This document shows positions 15,359 to 24,175 of a DNA stretch of 47,771 nucleotides, in pieces (the stretch's first letter is position 1; each line of letters begins with the position of its first letter). The position numbers and the translations under genes are program-made. The stretch comes from an uncultured Myxococcales bacterium (GTDB taxonomy: Bacteria; Myxococcota_A; UBA9042): contig CAIMEY010000023.1 of the NCBI GenBank assembly GCA_903840165.1, forward strand, positions 1 to 47,771, read 5' to 3'. Under the pieces are notes generated by a model. The model had not been told where the DNA came from, did no database searches, and saw only the letters and a list, made by a program, of their open reading frames with translations.

Positions 15359-16404
15359 TCCTCTATTTTAGGATCCTTTTCGGCATCACCATCCCCGATC
15401 CTCCCCCACAGCCCGTCGACCGCCGCGTCCCGAATCAGCCACGGCCCCGGCGGCAGAAACGAGTATGCCGGCAACTTCGGCTCCAACCGCTCACCGTTGC
15501 GGAAATCGCGCGAAGCTAGGCGATAGGAACTCACGAATTGTTCACGTTTTTCCTCCAGCCGCTTGCGAATCGCCGAGTCGTGCGCAAACGCCCGAAAAGG
15601 CTTGGGCTTCTCGTCTTCAGGGTCGGGATTGGTAACCTTCGGGTTCTCCACAATTTTTGACCACTGGCGCGTCCGAGGCCGCCGGGTGGCGGGCACGTGC
15701 TCCGGCTGCGCGGCCTTGGTGTCGAACAGATGCCCTTCGAGCCCGACCGAGGTGTCCAGCGGCGACTCGCCCACCGCGTTCATCAAGTGCCGCATTTCAC
15801 TGAGGTATTCATCTTCGGACAGCGATGCGAGGTGACGAAGTGGCGAAACCCGAATCTTATGCTTGTCTTCCAGGCCGAGCAGCCCCTTGTGCACGTCGGC
15901 AATCGTCGTAGCTTCGCTTTTGAACAGCGACATCAGGCCCACAGCCTCTTGATAACCAAGGTCAAAATAGTGCGCGACGTGCGGGCCGCCCCAAGTCGCC
16001 GGATGCTTGGCGCCCGTTTCTTTGACCCCGTTGGACAAAATGTACCGAAGTCTGCGCACTTGCATAGCGGGTTCGTCGCTGACCCGGATCACCGACGCTC
16101 GCCTGGCCCAGACACGCCCGGCGCGGCCCCAGTACTTGTTCACCGCGCGCGCCGACCGGCAATGGAACTCCCTGAGAAATTGACCCATTTGCTCCGGACC
16201 GTCCGCCGACACGAGAAGATGATAGTGGTTGCTCATGACTGCGTAGGCGAAAATCTTGATATTGCTTACTTTTTGAGCGAAAGCGATGGATTTGACAAGC
16301 TTTTCATACAGCTGCGAGACGAAGAGGTGTTCGCCGGTGAGGGTCCGGTCGGTAATCTCGTACAATTTCCCGGGGATGATTTGGCGCTGGTGGTAATCGA
16401 ACAT
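15346..16404 (-). CDS. REP-associated tyrosine (Y1/HUH) transposase, RAYT
   Basis: 352 residues of the IS200-like Y1 transposase superfamily. The HUH metal-binding motif is in SNHYHLLV, the catalytic Tyr in RLRYILSNGVKE (a RAYT-type YI..N motif), and the N-terminus (IIPGKLYEITDRTL) is typical. These enzymes nick and join single-stranded REP hairpins. The last codons (EELGV) and the stop lie inside the left repeat. The C-terminal 120 residues are basic and longer than in IS200 TnpA. It is the only transposase in the window and the best candidate to have spread the 20-bp repeat. Confidence 0.85.
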   Translation of the reverse strand: MFDYHQRQIIPGKLYEITDRTLTGEHLFVSQLYEKLVKSIAFAQKVSNIKIFAYAVMSNHYHLLVSADGPEQMGQFLREFHCRSARAVNKYWGRAGRVWARRASVIRVSDEPAMQVRRLRYILSNGVKETGAKHPATWGGPHVAHYFDLGYQEAVGLMSLFKSEATTIADVHKGLLGLEDKHKIRVSPLRHLASLSEDEYLSEMRHLMNAVGESPLDTSVGLEGHLFDTKAAQPEHVPATRRPRTRQWSKIVENPKVTNPDPEDEKPKPFRAFAHDSAIRKRLEEKREQFVSSYRLASRDFRNGERLEPKLPAYSFLPPGPWLIRDAAVDGLWGRIGDGDAEKDPKIEELGV

Positions 16405-16570
16405 CGGCGGCTCCGAGGGCGGAAAACAGGCCCTTTAAAAGCTGTACTCGCTCGAAATCCGAAAAACGGTCGTTGGCGGCGCAAAAAAGTGGTCAGTGGC
16501 GTGAAAAAAGTTTGGGGGGCTGGCAGGGAGCGGGAAGGGGTGGGCGGAAATTAGTTTTGAAGAATAGGAT

Positions 16571-16590
16571 GTTAGGGGGTTGCTATACAA
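16571..16590 (-). repeat. dispersed repeat, copy 5 (right end of the transposase unit)
   Basis: On the minus strand: TTGTATAGCAACCCCCTAAC. It is preceded on the plus strand by GAATAG 16 nt before TATACA, the extended pattern shared with copies at 25329, 27994 and 45468. Confidence 0.85.
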
Positions 16591-16905
16591 AGCCCAAGGC
16601 AAGGCCGCTCTTTCGCAACTGCAACGTCGCGCTGATCATATCGCGCTGCTCATAGACATTTCATGTCCAAGAACGAGCTAAGACAGATACTGTAAGCCAG
16701 CACGGCAGCGGAGACCTGCGCCGACGATCAGACGCGTTGAAATAGCCCCAAATTTATAAGTACTTATTCCGTTGGGGTACACGTGCGAGGAAACACAAGG
16801 CCCCGCTAGCTCAACCCTCGACGAGCGGCCTCGGTCACCCCGGGTTCGACGGCCGCCGAGCAACTGTCCGATGTGCGTATCCGGAAAAACCCAGTCGAAT
16901 TAATG

Positions 16906-16925
16906 GTCTAGCCCTTTGCTATACA
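16906..16925 (-). repeat. dispersed repeat, copy 6 (diverged)
   Basis: The plus strand reads GTCTAGCCCTTTGCTATACA, a diverged copy with one base inserted in the middle. Confidence 0.6.
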
Positions 16926-16997
16926 CGGAACCTCGCTGCCAGCCGGCCCCGCCCGCGCCAACAATCGCGCGCGACAGAGCCGGCTCAAAAGCCCGAA

Positions 16998-17594
16998 CTA
17001 CGGCTGCTTGCCCGTCACGTTGATCTTGAGCACCACGCCCTCACGAATCAAGTCATCGGCCTTGCCTGCGTACGCGATGCCGAAGTCCTTGCGATTAATC
17101 GAAAATTCCGCCTTTCCGGTCACGTCCTTGCCGATGACGGTGACGGTGGCCGGAAAGGTCAGTTGCTTGGTGACACCGTGCAGCGTCAGATTGCCAGTGA
17201 TTTCAACGCCGGTAGCGGCAGCTTTGATGGCCGTCGACTTGAAGACCGCCGTCGGGAACTTGGCGACATCAAAGAAGTCAGGGCTCTTGAGGTGCTCTTC
17301 CAGCTTTTCTGTGTACGCGTTGCGGTTACCGACGTCGCCCTCGACGGATGCAGTCTGCACCGTGAATTCCAGTTTGCCACCAACGGCTTTGCCATCCTTG
17401 AGCGATACGGCCCCGGTCCACTGCTTGAAGCGGCCCTCGTGCGAACCGGTTACTTTGCTGCCGACAAAGCCAATACTTCCCGTCAGTGGCAAGTCAGCAG
17501 CGACCGCGGCGACTGGTGCCTTGTCCGCGGCGAAAGCAGAAACGGAACCGACCAGCAGCGCGGCGGCGACAAACAGTCCATGAACTTTGCGCAT
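16998..17594 (-). CDS. periplasmic YceI-family lipid-binding protein
   Basis: 198 residues. A Sec signal peptide (FVAAALLVGSVSAFAAD) ends near residue 23. The YceI lipocalin-like fold follows: SIGFVGSKVTGSHEGRFKQWTG, DVGNRNAYTEKLEEHLKSPDFFDVAKFPTA (split across strands) and RKDFGIAYAGKADDLIREGV. YceI proteins bind long polyisoprenoid or lipid molecules in the periplasm. The start at 17594 has GGGAG 7 nt upstream. A second YceI protein (30621) lacks a signal peptide. Confidence 0.9.
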   Translation of the reverse strand: MRKVHGLFVAAALLVGSVSAFAADKAPVAAVAADLPLTGSIGFVGSKVTGSHEGRFKQWTGAVSLKDGKAVGGKLEFTVQTASVEGDVGNRNAYTEKLEEHLKSPDFFDVAKFPTAVFKSTAIKAAATGVEITGNLTLHGVTKQLTFPATVTVIGKDVTGKAEFSINRKDFGIAYAGKADDLIREGVVLKINVTGKQP

Positions 17595-17903
17595 GAATAA
17601 CTCCCTGAAATTCTTAGTGATGAACTGCGAGGTCTGTCGGATCCTCGCACAGGCGTGCAAGTTGCAGGCCAAGTTGTCAGTAGTTTACACCGGTTAACAG
17701 AGGGGGACAATGGCGTTTGCCAGCAAATCACTGTTTCCTGGTGTGGATAATCCAGATTCTCCCGCCTCCAGGGCAAAAATGCGGCGCGGGGCACGGCGAG
17801 GTCACTGGTATTGGCCTGGGGCTCGGCGAGTATTCACCAGATCTCACAGTAGTTGCGCAGAGATATCCAGTTGTCACTGGTCGCCTTGCGCGTTCGAACT
17901 TGA
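17595..17903. other. intergenic region between yceI and hisD
   Basis: About 310 nt between the yceI start and the hisD stop. It must hold the yceI promoter; only a weak candidate is visible (TTGTCC, 17 nt, TAAACT on the minus strand). No dispersed repeat copy and no clear terminator for the his operon are seen. Confidence 0.4.
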
Positions 17904-19184
17904 CTACGCGTCGGGGAGGGATCCGGTCGCGATGAGGCGTCGTTCAGCACTGCGCGCGTGCCCCTCAAGCCCTTCCATTCTAGCTAGTTGCGCGGCATCT
18001 TTGGCAATCTCTACGGACGCATCGCTTTGGTCCATGCAAAGCCACGTTCGCACCCGCAGAAAGTGCAACACACTGAGACCACCAGTAAATCGGGCCGTGC
18101 TGCCGGTTGGCAAGACGTGGTTGGGCCCGACGCCATAGTCCCCGAACACTTCGGCCGACCGCGACCCGATGAACAAGCCGCCATAGTGGCGCAAGTTTCG
18201 GCTCACGGCCTCGGCGTCTCGGGTACAAACCTCAAGATGTTCAGGAGCTAGCTGATCACACACGGCGACGGCGACTTCCATGTTCACGCAAATAACGGTG
18301 AAGCCTTCCGAACAGGCGACGCGGGCGATAGCACCTGTCGGCAGTTCCGCTAGCTGCAATTCCAACGCTTCATCCACTGCATTTGCCAATAATTCTGAGG
18401 TTGTCACCAATATCGGTCGTGCATCGGGGTCGTGTTCAGCCTGCGCGAGCAGGTCCGCGGCCACTGTGGCAGGATCGGCAGAATCATCTGCTAAGACAAC
18501 TAGTTCAGACGGTCCTGCGAGCATGTCAATGCCGACTCGCCCCGCCACCAGTTGCTTGGCCGCGGTCACCCAGCGGTTGCCAGGGCCGACGACGACGTCC
18601 ACCCCCTCGATAGGCCCGCAACCATAGGCCAATGCTGCGATTGCGTGGGCTCCGCCAACCGGCAAGACGTAGTCCGCTTGCGCGACGGCCGCGGCGGCCA
18701 GGGTCACGACCGTCGGCCGCGGCGAGGCCACCACGACGTGCTTGACGCCGGCCACGCGTGCAGTCACGGCCGTCATCAACACACTGGACGGTAAAGGAAA
18801 ACGCCCGCCCGGCGCGTAGCATCCAGCCCGCTCCACGGGGCTCACGTCGTGCCCAGCGCGTCCCCCAGGAACGGCAACGGACAGGTCGCGCAGGCAAGCG
18901 CGCTGGTACCGCGCAAACGTGGCAATCCGATCAGCTGTCCTTTCAAGAAGTTCTCGTTCCCCAGGCCGAATCGACGCTAGCGCGTGCTGCAGGACTTCCG
19001 GTCCCAAGACCAGCGGCCCATCGGCGGCCAATCCATCCCAGGTTTGGGCCAGGCGTCGCAGGGCCGATTCACCGCCTGTCCGAATTTGATCTATCAAAGC
19101 AGAAGCTTCACTCGTTGTACTACAATCAACTGCATCGCGTCTTGCCGCCGGCAGCTCCGCCGCCCCCACCCGTCTCAGCCCCAT
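17904..19184 (-). CDS. hisD: histidinol dehydrogenase
   Basis: 426 residues; catalyses the last two oxidation steps, histidinol to histidine, with NAD. Visible signatures are ERAGCYAPGGRFPLPSSVLM, PVGGAHAIAALAYG, VVGPGNRWVTAAKQLV, the zinc-site region LLAQAEHDPDA, and PEHLEV. The start at 19184 has AAAGGAGG 6 nt upstream. It is the last gene of the his operon, 39 nt after the HisA-I-E fusion gene. Confidence 0.95.
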   Translation of the reverse strand: MGLRRVGAAELPAARRDAVDCSTTSEASALIDQIRTGGESALRRLAQTWDGLAADGPLVLGPEVLQHALASIRPGERELLERTADRIATFARYQRACLRDLSVAVPGGRAGHDVSPVERAGCYAPGGRFPLPSSVLMTAVTARVAGVKHVVVASPRPTVVTLAAAAVAQADYVLPVGGAHAIAALAYGCGPIEGVDVVVGPGNRWVTAAKQLVAGRVGIDMLAGPSELVVLADDSADPATVAADLLAQAEHDPDARPILVTTSELLANAVDEALELQLAELPTGAIARVACSEGFTVICVNMEVAVAVCDQLAPEHLEVCTRDAEAVSRNLRHYGGLFIGSRSAEVFGDYGVGPNHVLPTGSTARFTGGLSVLHFLRVRTWLCMDQSDASVEIAKDAAQLARMEGLEGHARSAERRLIATGSLPDA

Positions 19185-19223
19185 CTCGCCCTCCTTTCGG
19201 TCGCGCCCGCGCTGCTCACTCGT

Positions 19224-20483
19224 CTACTGCTTGGCATTCCCCGGACGGCGCGTCACACGCAGCGCGCGCTGGTCAAGAACCCTTGCCACATCGGCCAAAC
19301 TGACCCCCGCCGCCGTCATCCGCGCCAAGGTGAAATAGAGGACGTCCGCAGCCTCCTGCGTCACATGCTCGGGCGTCGAGGCCTCGATCAACTCCTCCAC
19401 TTCTTCCCGCAATTTCGCAGCCAGAAGCATCGGTTCAGCCAACAACCGCTGCGTGTAACTCCCCGGTTCTGGCTGTTGCCGCCGCTGCTGCATCGTCTGC
19501 GCCAGAGCCGACAGTCCATGGACATTTCCCCAGCAAGTCCAGGTGTTTTCATGGCAGAACCCGGGGGCCTGTTGCTCGACCACAAAGCGCAAGGCGTCCC
19601 GGTCGCAGTCCGCATCGACGCGCACCAGCTTCTGCCAAGCGCCGCTTGTTTCTCCCTTTCGCCACAAGGCGTTGCGAGATCGGGACCAGTAGACGCCGCG
19701 GCCCTCTTGCACAGCGACGCGCAGGCTCTCGGCACTGGACCAGCACATGCCCAGCGCGTGCCCATCTGTGTCCGTAACTACTGTTGCCCACAGGCCATCG
19801 TCGCGGTCGGTACGCAACGGAGCGGCGAATGCATCGGCTAGGTCGAGGCGCCCCGAATACAAGGCCATGCCGACTTGGGCATCCGCACCCAGTTGATCGG
19901 CCAAGGCAATTTCGGCTGCTGTGGTAAAGCCGCCCGCAAAGGTAATGCGAGTTCTGCCAGCGGCCCGGACCAGGGGCGCCATGCGCTCTACGTCGGTGCC
20001 GCCCAGACGCCCTTCACGCTCGACGAAAGTAATCAAAAACCCCTGAACATACGGGAGCAAAGCGGCCATTCTCTGGTCAATCGACTCGCCTGTTCGCGTC
20101 TGCCAGCCGTGCGTGACGACCTCGCCCTGCACCGCGTCCAGGGCGGCGATGACACGGTCCTTGGGCAATTGACTGAGTAGTTCAGGGGTTGCCGCCGTCC
20201 CGAGGATGATCTTGCGCGCTCCAGCGTTCAGCCAATAGCGGGCCGTCTCCAGGTCGCGAATCCCACCTCCCACACGGCATGGATATCGTTGGCAAATTGC
20301 CTCGACCAAGGCCGCGTTGTTGCCGGTGCCCAGCGCTGCGTCCAGGTCAATGACCGCAATCTCGCCAACACGGCTAAATCGTTCGGCAATGGGCATTGGG
20401 TCGCCCGCCGCAATCGCCAGTTTCTGGCCCCCCACCAGTTGCACGGCCTGGCCGCCTTGCAGGTCAATCGACGCAACGATCAT
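19224..20483 (-). CDS. hisA/hisI/hisE: HisA-HisI-HisE trifunctional fusion
   Basis: 419 residues in three parts. Residues about 1-225 are a HisA TIM barrel (ASIDLQGGQAVQLVGG, VIDLDAALG, RVGGGIRDLETA, ITFAGGFTT) that isomerises ProFAR. Residues about 228-320 are HisI, phosphoribosyl-AMP cyclohydrolase (SSAESLRVAVQEGRGVYWSR, VDADCDRDALRF, CHENTWTCWG). Residues about 330-419 are HisE, phosphoribosyl-ATP pyrophosphohydrolase (KLREEVEELIEA, EAADVLYFTL). The one chain covers three consecutive steps, 2 to 4. HisI-HisE fusions are common; HisA joined to both is unusual. ATG at 20483; 18-nt gap after hisF. Confidence 0.9.
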   Translation of the reverse strand: MIVASIDLQGGQAVQLVGGQKLAIAAGDPMPIAERFSRVGEIAVIDLDAALGTGNNAALVEAICQRYPCRVGGGIRDLETARYWLNAGARKIILGTAATPELLSQLPKDRVIAALDAVQGEVVTHGWQTRTGESIDQRMAALLPYVQGFLITFVEREGRLGGTDVERMAPLVRAAGRTRITFAGGFTTAAEIALADQLGADAQVGMALYSGRLDLADAFAAPLRTDRDDGLWATVVTDTDGHALGMCWSSAESLRVAVQEGRGVYWSRSRNALWRKGETSGAWQKLVRVDADCDRDALRFVVEQQAPGFCHENTWTCWGNVHGLSALAQTMQQRRQQPEPGSYTQRLLAEPMLLAAKLREEVEELIEASTPEHVTQEAADVLYFTLARMTAAGVSLADVARVLDQRALRVTRRPGNAKQ

Positions 20484-20501
20484 GTTGCCTCCCCGGTTCG
20501 C

Positions 20502-21257
20502 TCAGCAGCGCACGAGCAACCCTTTGGATCGCATAAAGAGTTTGACGTCCTGGGCGGTCATCTGGCCGTCATGGAAAATGCTGGCCGCGAGCACAGCATC
20601 CGCCCCGGCAGCCACCGCTTGCACCAAGTGGTCGGCGTGGGCCGCACCGCCCGAGGCAATGACCGGCACGCCAACGGCCGAGCAAATGGCTCGCAACAGC
20701 TCAAGATCATATCCAGATCGCGTCCCATCCTGATCCCAGGACGTCAGCAGGATTTCACCCGCACCCAAGGCCTCGGCCTGGCGCGCCCACTGCACAGCGT
20801 CGAGGTCAACGCGCTTGCGCCCGGCGTGAACCACCACTTGCCACCCGCCCGCAGCCGTTCGCGCAGCGTCCAGAGCCAGCACCGTACATTGCGCGCCAAA
20901 ACGCTGACTTAGCCGTTGGAGCAACAAGGGGTCAGCCACAGCGGCACTGTTCACGCTGACCTTGTCGGCCCCCGCGGCCAGGAGTCTTTCGGCATCCGCG
21001 ATATTGCCCAGCCCACCGCCAACCGTGAGCGGAATTGCTAGAACCTTGCGCACCGCTGCCACCGTTTCCACAGCATTGGCGCGGCCTTCCGTCGTCGCCG
21101 ACACGTCGAGCAGCACCAGCTCATCAGCCCCGGTCGCTTGGTAATGCGCTGCCTGCGTGACCGGGTCTCCAGCGTCGCGCAGGTTCTGGAACTGCACGCC
21201 TTTGACGATACGCCCGTTGCGAATGTCCAAGCACGGAATGACGCGTGTTGTCAGCAT
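20502..21257 (-). CDS. hisF: imidazole glycerol phosphate synthase, cyclase subunit
   Basis: 251 residues, TIM barrel. Signatures: IPCLDIRNGRIVKGVQF (start), LVLLDVSATTEGR, VGGGLGNIADAERLL, VSVNSAAV, GEILLTSWDQDGTRSGYD, VIASGGAAHADH. With HisH it converts PRFAR to IGP and AICAR. The ATG at 21257 overlaps the hisH stop by 7 nt. Confidence 0.96.
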   Translation of the reverse strand: MLTTRVIPCLDIRNGRIVKGVQFQNLRDAGDPVTQAAHYQATGADELVLLDVSATTEGRANAVETVAAVRKVLAIPLTVGGGLGNIADAERLLAAGADKVSVNSAAVADPLLLQRLSQRFGAQCTVLALDAARTAAGGWQVVVHAGRKRVDLDAVQWARQAEALGAGEILLTSWDQDGTRSGYDLELLRAICSAVGVPVIASGGAAHADHLVQAVAAGADAVLAASIFHDGQMTAQDVKLFMRSKGLLVRC

Positions 21258-21847
21258 GTTGTCCCCAGCCAGCGCGCCAATAGCGCTTGTCCCCAGTCGC
21301 CCGATAGCTCCGGGTGAAACTGGCACGCAAGGACGGGGCCGCGCTCGATGGCCGCCACGAAGCGGGTTCCATGTTCAGCCCACGCACCATGGTAGCCGTC
21401 GGGGATGGCATCTAGCTTGAAACTGTTGGCAAAATACGCGTAGCCGGGGTGGAGTAGTCGCGCTTCGGCGGTCGGTTCCACAGTATTCCAGCCAAGTTGC
21501 GGCACGCGAACGGCGCCCGTGAACCGTGTCACAGCTGCATCGATAACGCCGAGTCCAGGGGTGCCGGGCGATTCTTCGCTGGAATTGGCCAGCACTTGCA
21601 GGCCCAGGCAAATGCATAGCAAGGGTCTATTTGCGAGAAATCGTTCCGTAATTGCGGCATCCAAACCCGTCTGGCGTAGTTCCGCCATCGCCGCAGCAAA
21701 GGCCCCGACGCCTGGCAGCATCACCGCCTGAGCTTGGCGCACAACGTCGGGGTCACTGGTCAATTCCGCTTGAACTCCAGCACGTTGCAGGCCGGCCACG
21801 GCGCTGGCCAGGTTGGCCGTTCCGGTCCGAATGACGGCAACCTTCAA
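21251..21847 (-). CDS. hisH: imidazole glycerol phosphate synthase, glutaminase subunit
   Basis: 198 residues, class-I glutamine amidotransferase. The nucleophile Cys is in RPLLCICLGLQ (usual form LGICLGMQ, so the first Gly is Cys here), and the His-Glu pair in ACQFHPELSG. It starts with TTG at 21847, overlapping the hisB stop as TTGA, so translation is probably coupled. It supplies ammonia to HisF. Confidence 0.94.
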   Translation of the reverse strand: MKVAVIRTGTANLASAVAGLQRAGVQAELTSDPDVVRQAQAVMLPGVGAFAAAMAELRQTGLDAAITERFLANRPLLCICLGLQVLANSSEESPGTPGLGVIDAAVTRFTGAVRVPQLGWNTVEPTAEARLLHPGYAYFANSFKLDAIPDGYHGAWAEHGTRFVAAIERGPVLACQFHPELSGDWGQALLARWLGTTC

Positions 21848-22434
21848 GTCAAGACCCCCTTAGTGCTTGGAATTGTGGCGGAATCATCGCGAGCAATCGC
21901 CATCCGCAGCGCCAGCGCTAGCGCCTTGAACGCAGCCTCCACTCGGTGATGGTCGTTTTCGCCCCGCAGCACGTCGACGTGGAGCGTGACCCGAGCCGCG
22001 ACCGCGAAGGATTGCATAAAATGCGTTAAATTTTCAGTGCTTATCGTCCCAATCTGTTCTCGGGTCGTCGCCAACTGTACCCCGGCCCAAGGCCGCCCCG
22101 AGAGGTCGAGCACGGCGCGAGCCAACGCCTCGTCCAAAGGCGCGTACGCATAGCCAAATCGCGCGATCGAGCGTCGCTCCCCCAACGCTTGCAGCACCGC
22201 TTCGCCCAGCGTAATTGCGCAATCTTCCACGGTATGGTGATCGTCGACATGGAGGTCGCCTTGGCAGGTCAGCTCGATATCGACGCGGCTGTGGCGGGCC
22301 AGAGCGGTCAACATGTGATCCAGAAAGCCAATTCCCGTGCTAACCTTGGCGAGACCCTGTCCGTCCAGATTGACCTGCGCATGCACGTGGGTCTCTGAGG
22401 TCTTGCGGTTGGCCGAAGCTCGTCGGTCGTTCAT
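21844..22434 (-). CDS. hisB: imidazoleglycerol-phosphate dehydratase
   Basis: 196 residues. The metal-binding His motifs are present: GIGFLDHMLTALARHSRVD, DDHHTVEDCAITLGEA, and later DVLRGENDHHRVEAAFKALA. It is the monofunctional dehydratase without a phosphatase domain; the phosphatase is fused to the upstream HisC instead. The start overlaps the upstream stop as ATGA. Confidence 0.96.
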   Translation of the reverse strand: MNDRRASANRKTSETHVHAQVNLDGQGLAKVSTGIGFLDHMLTALARHSRVDIELTCQGDLHVDDHHTVEDCAITLGEAVLQALGERRSIARFGYAYAPLDEALARAVLDLSGRPWAGVQLATTREQIGTISTENLTHFMQSFAVAARVTLHVDVLRGENDHHRVEAAFKALALALRMAIARDDSATIPSTKGVLT

Positions 22435-24167
22435 GGCAAAATCTCCAATAAATGTCGAATACTTGGCAGTACGCGGGCTGCGCCAGCCGCAATCAGCGTC
22501 TGTGCTGCTGAGTCCGCGTTATCGCCCGGCGCGGGAACCCCAATCGGCAGCACGTTCGCGGCTCTGCAAGCCCTGATATCGTCAGGCGTATCGCCGACCA
22601 TCCATGCACGCGTGAGGCCAAGACGTTGCAAGGCCAGTTGCACCGGAAACGGATCGGGTTTGGCGGGACCGTCCTCCATGCACACGACGGTCTGAACAAA
22701 TGACGTAATACCATGACTATTTAGGAAAAATTCGGCATCCTTGCGCGGCCGCCCGGTGACGATGGCGATCGGCAGTTTGGCTGCAATGCGTGCCCAATCC
22801 GCAGGTTCCAGCAGTAATCGCTCGCCAAGCTTGAGCCCGGGGCAGGTTGCCGTTCCCTGATACAGTGATTCAAAATATGCAGTTACCTCGTCTTGTGGGA
22901 CATCGATGCCGGCCGCCGCGAGCATCCGGCGCGTCACCACCCAGTCGTTGTTTGCGTTACCTTTCGCTTTTATTTCAGCGATATCGTCCAGCGTTGCTTG
23001 CAGCCCAAACCGCGCGCACGTTTGGACGATGGCCTGGCGGAAACTCCCCGATGTGTCGACGATGACGCCATCCATATCCAGCAAAATAGCCTGTGGTTTC
23101 AGGGCTATTTCAAGGGCCGAGGCCAGACGGTCCGCTTCCTCGCTCGGTCCCGGAACGCTGATCCGAACCGCCTCCGCCAGCAGGGGATGTCCCGGCCAGG
23201 CGCGAACGGCTATGCCCATGCCGGCCAAAGCATCGCGAATCCACACAGCTTTTGTCGTTCTGGCCAGCACGAAGTTGGCCTGGCTCGGCAGCGGCCTTAG
23301 GTCCAAATCGACCAGTTGTCCAAACAGTTTCTGGCGATTGGCGCGCACCTGTTGCACATAAGCTGTGACACGGTGGCTGAACAGTTGTAAATGCGTCTTG
23401 GCCCAGTGCAGCGAAGGCCCCGACACGGCGTACGGATGGCCAGAAATACGCAGCCATTGCATGAGGTTAGCCGCCCCAAAGGCGTAGCCAACGCGCAGAC
23501 CAGCTAGGCCCCATGCCTTTGAAAACGTACGAAATCCAATGGCATTCGGCAGGGCGAGGACGGTCGCGGTTAGATCGTCGTCGGCGAACTCGACATAGGC
23601 CAAGTCGACCAGCAAAACAGCGTGCGGAAGCGCCGCCGAGAGCGCGCAAAGGCCTTGTATATCAACGGTCAAACCCGTTGGATTGTTTGGGGAAACGACG
23701 GCGACCGCCCCCGTCGACCCGTCCGCCGCAGCGACCACCTCCGCCAGCGGGTAGGGCCCCGCCGCCCAGGCCACCGGACGTACGGTCGCACCAGCCCAGG
23801 CAGCATAACGCTCAATCATTTCAAAGGTTGGCACAGGCAGGACGAGCGAGCGGCCAGGCGCCAAGAATGCCCGGCACGCACGGTCCAGGCCATCGTCCGC
23901 CCCGGCAGTGACAACCACGTTGGCCGGCGCCGTCCCCAGCTCCTCAGCCAGCAGCGCTTCCAACTCTGCGGAAGAGGGATAACCCCGGACCATTGCTTGC
24001 AGATCGGCTCCTGCAAGGCCCGCAACAAAGTCGTCTCGGGGCGCAAGGCCACCAATTCCGTCGAGCCACAGGTCCATCGGAGCACCGTGCTTCTTGGCGG
24101 AATACGCTGTCATTGCAGCGATGTGTGGTGACGGAGCCGGTGCGTCCTGGGGCCAGAGGGTCGGCAT
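22431..24167 (-). CDS. hisC: histidinol-phosphate aminotransferase fused to HAD phosphatase
   Basis: 578 residues. Residues about 1-355 are a HisC PLP aminotransferase (VSPNNPTGLT, the Lys of FSKAWGLAGLRVGY near 217, and a late VRISVPG). Residues about 360-578 are a HAD subfamily IA phosphatase (DMDGVIVDTSGSFRQ near 363, IVTGRPRKDAEFF, MVGDTPDDIRAC) resembling the HAD-SF-IA-hyp1 clade. This puts histidinol-phosphate formation and its dephosphorylation in one chain and fills the missing histidinol-phosphatase of the operon. ATG at 24167 is taken as start; TTG at 24179 overlapping the hisG stop (TTGA) is equally possible. A degenerate copy of the dispersed repeat lies in the aminotransferase part (23655-23674). 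Confidence 0.92.
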   Translation of the reverse strand: MPTLWPQDAPAPSPHIAAMTAYSAKKHGAPMDLWLDGIGGLAPRDDFVAGLAGADLQAMVRGYPSSAELEALLAEELGTAPANVVVTAGADDGLDRACRAFLAPGRSLVLPVPTFEMIERYAAWAGATVRPVAWAAGPYPLAEVVAAADGSTGAVAVVSPNNPTGLTVDIQGLCALSAALPHAVLLVDLAYVEFADDDLTATVLALPNAIGFRTFSKAWGLAGLRVGYAFGAANLMQWLRISGHPYAVSGPSLHWAKTHLQLFSHRVTAYVQQVRANRQKLFGQLVDLDLRPLPSQANFVLARTTKAVWIRDALAGMGIAVRAWPGHPLLAEAVRISVPGPSEEADRLASALEIALKPQAILLDMDGVIVDTSGSFRQAIVQTCARFGLQATLDDIAEIKAKGNANNDWVVTRRMLAAAGIDVPQDEVTAYFESLYQGTATCPGLKLGERLLLEPADWARIAAKLPIAIVTGRPRKDAEFFLNSHGITSFVQTVVCMEDGPAKPDPFPVQLALQRLGLTRAWMVGDTPDDIRACRAANVLPIGVPAPGDNADSAAQTLIAAGAARVLPSIRHLLEILP

Positions 24168-24175
24168 ACCAGGCC

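Larger units (their letters stand above)
15339..16590. mobile_element. RAYT unit: REP-type transposase gene between inverted 20-bp repeats
   Basis: A 1252-bp unit: the repeat TTGTATATCAAACCCCTAAC at the left, the Y1 transposase gene, and the inverse copy of TTGTATAGCAACCCCCTAAC at the right. RAYT genes of other bacteria are typically flanked by inverted REP sequences that they recognise. That is the arrangement seen here, with a 20-bp sequence that is otherwise scattered across the window. Confidence 0.7.
16405..16997. other. repeat-bearing intergenic region between RAYT and yceI
   Basis: About 590 nt with two dispersed-repeat copies (16571, 16906), both in the reverse orientation. No gene, RNA or terminator is recognised in the rest. 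Confidence 0.55.

Noticed and set aside
21612..21631. Repeat-like sequence inside hisH (about 16 of 20 matches)
   Set aside because: It encodes the conserved glutaminase motif PLLxICLG, so the similarity is probably coincidence. I do not count it as a copy, although the unusual Cys for Gly in the motif is noted in the gene entry.
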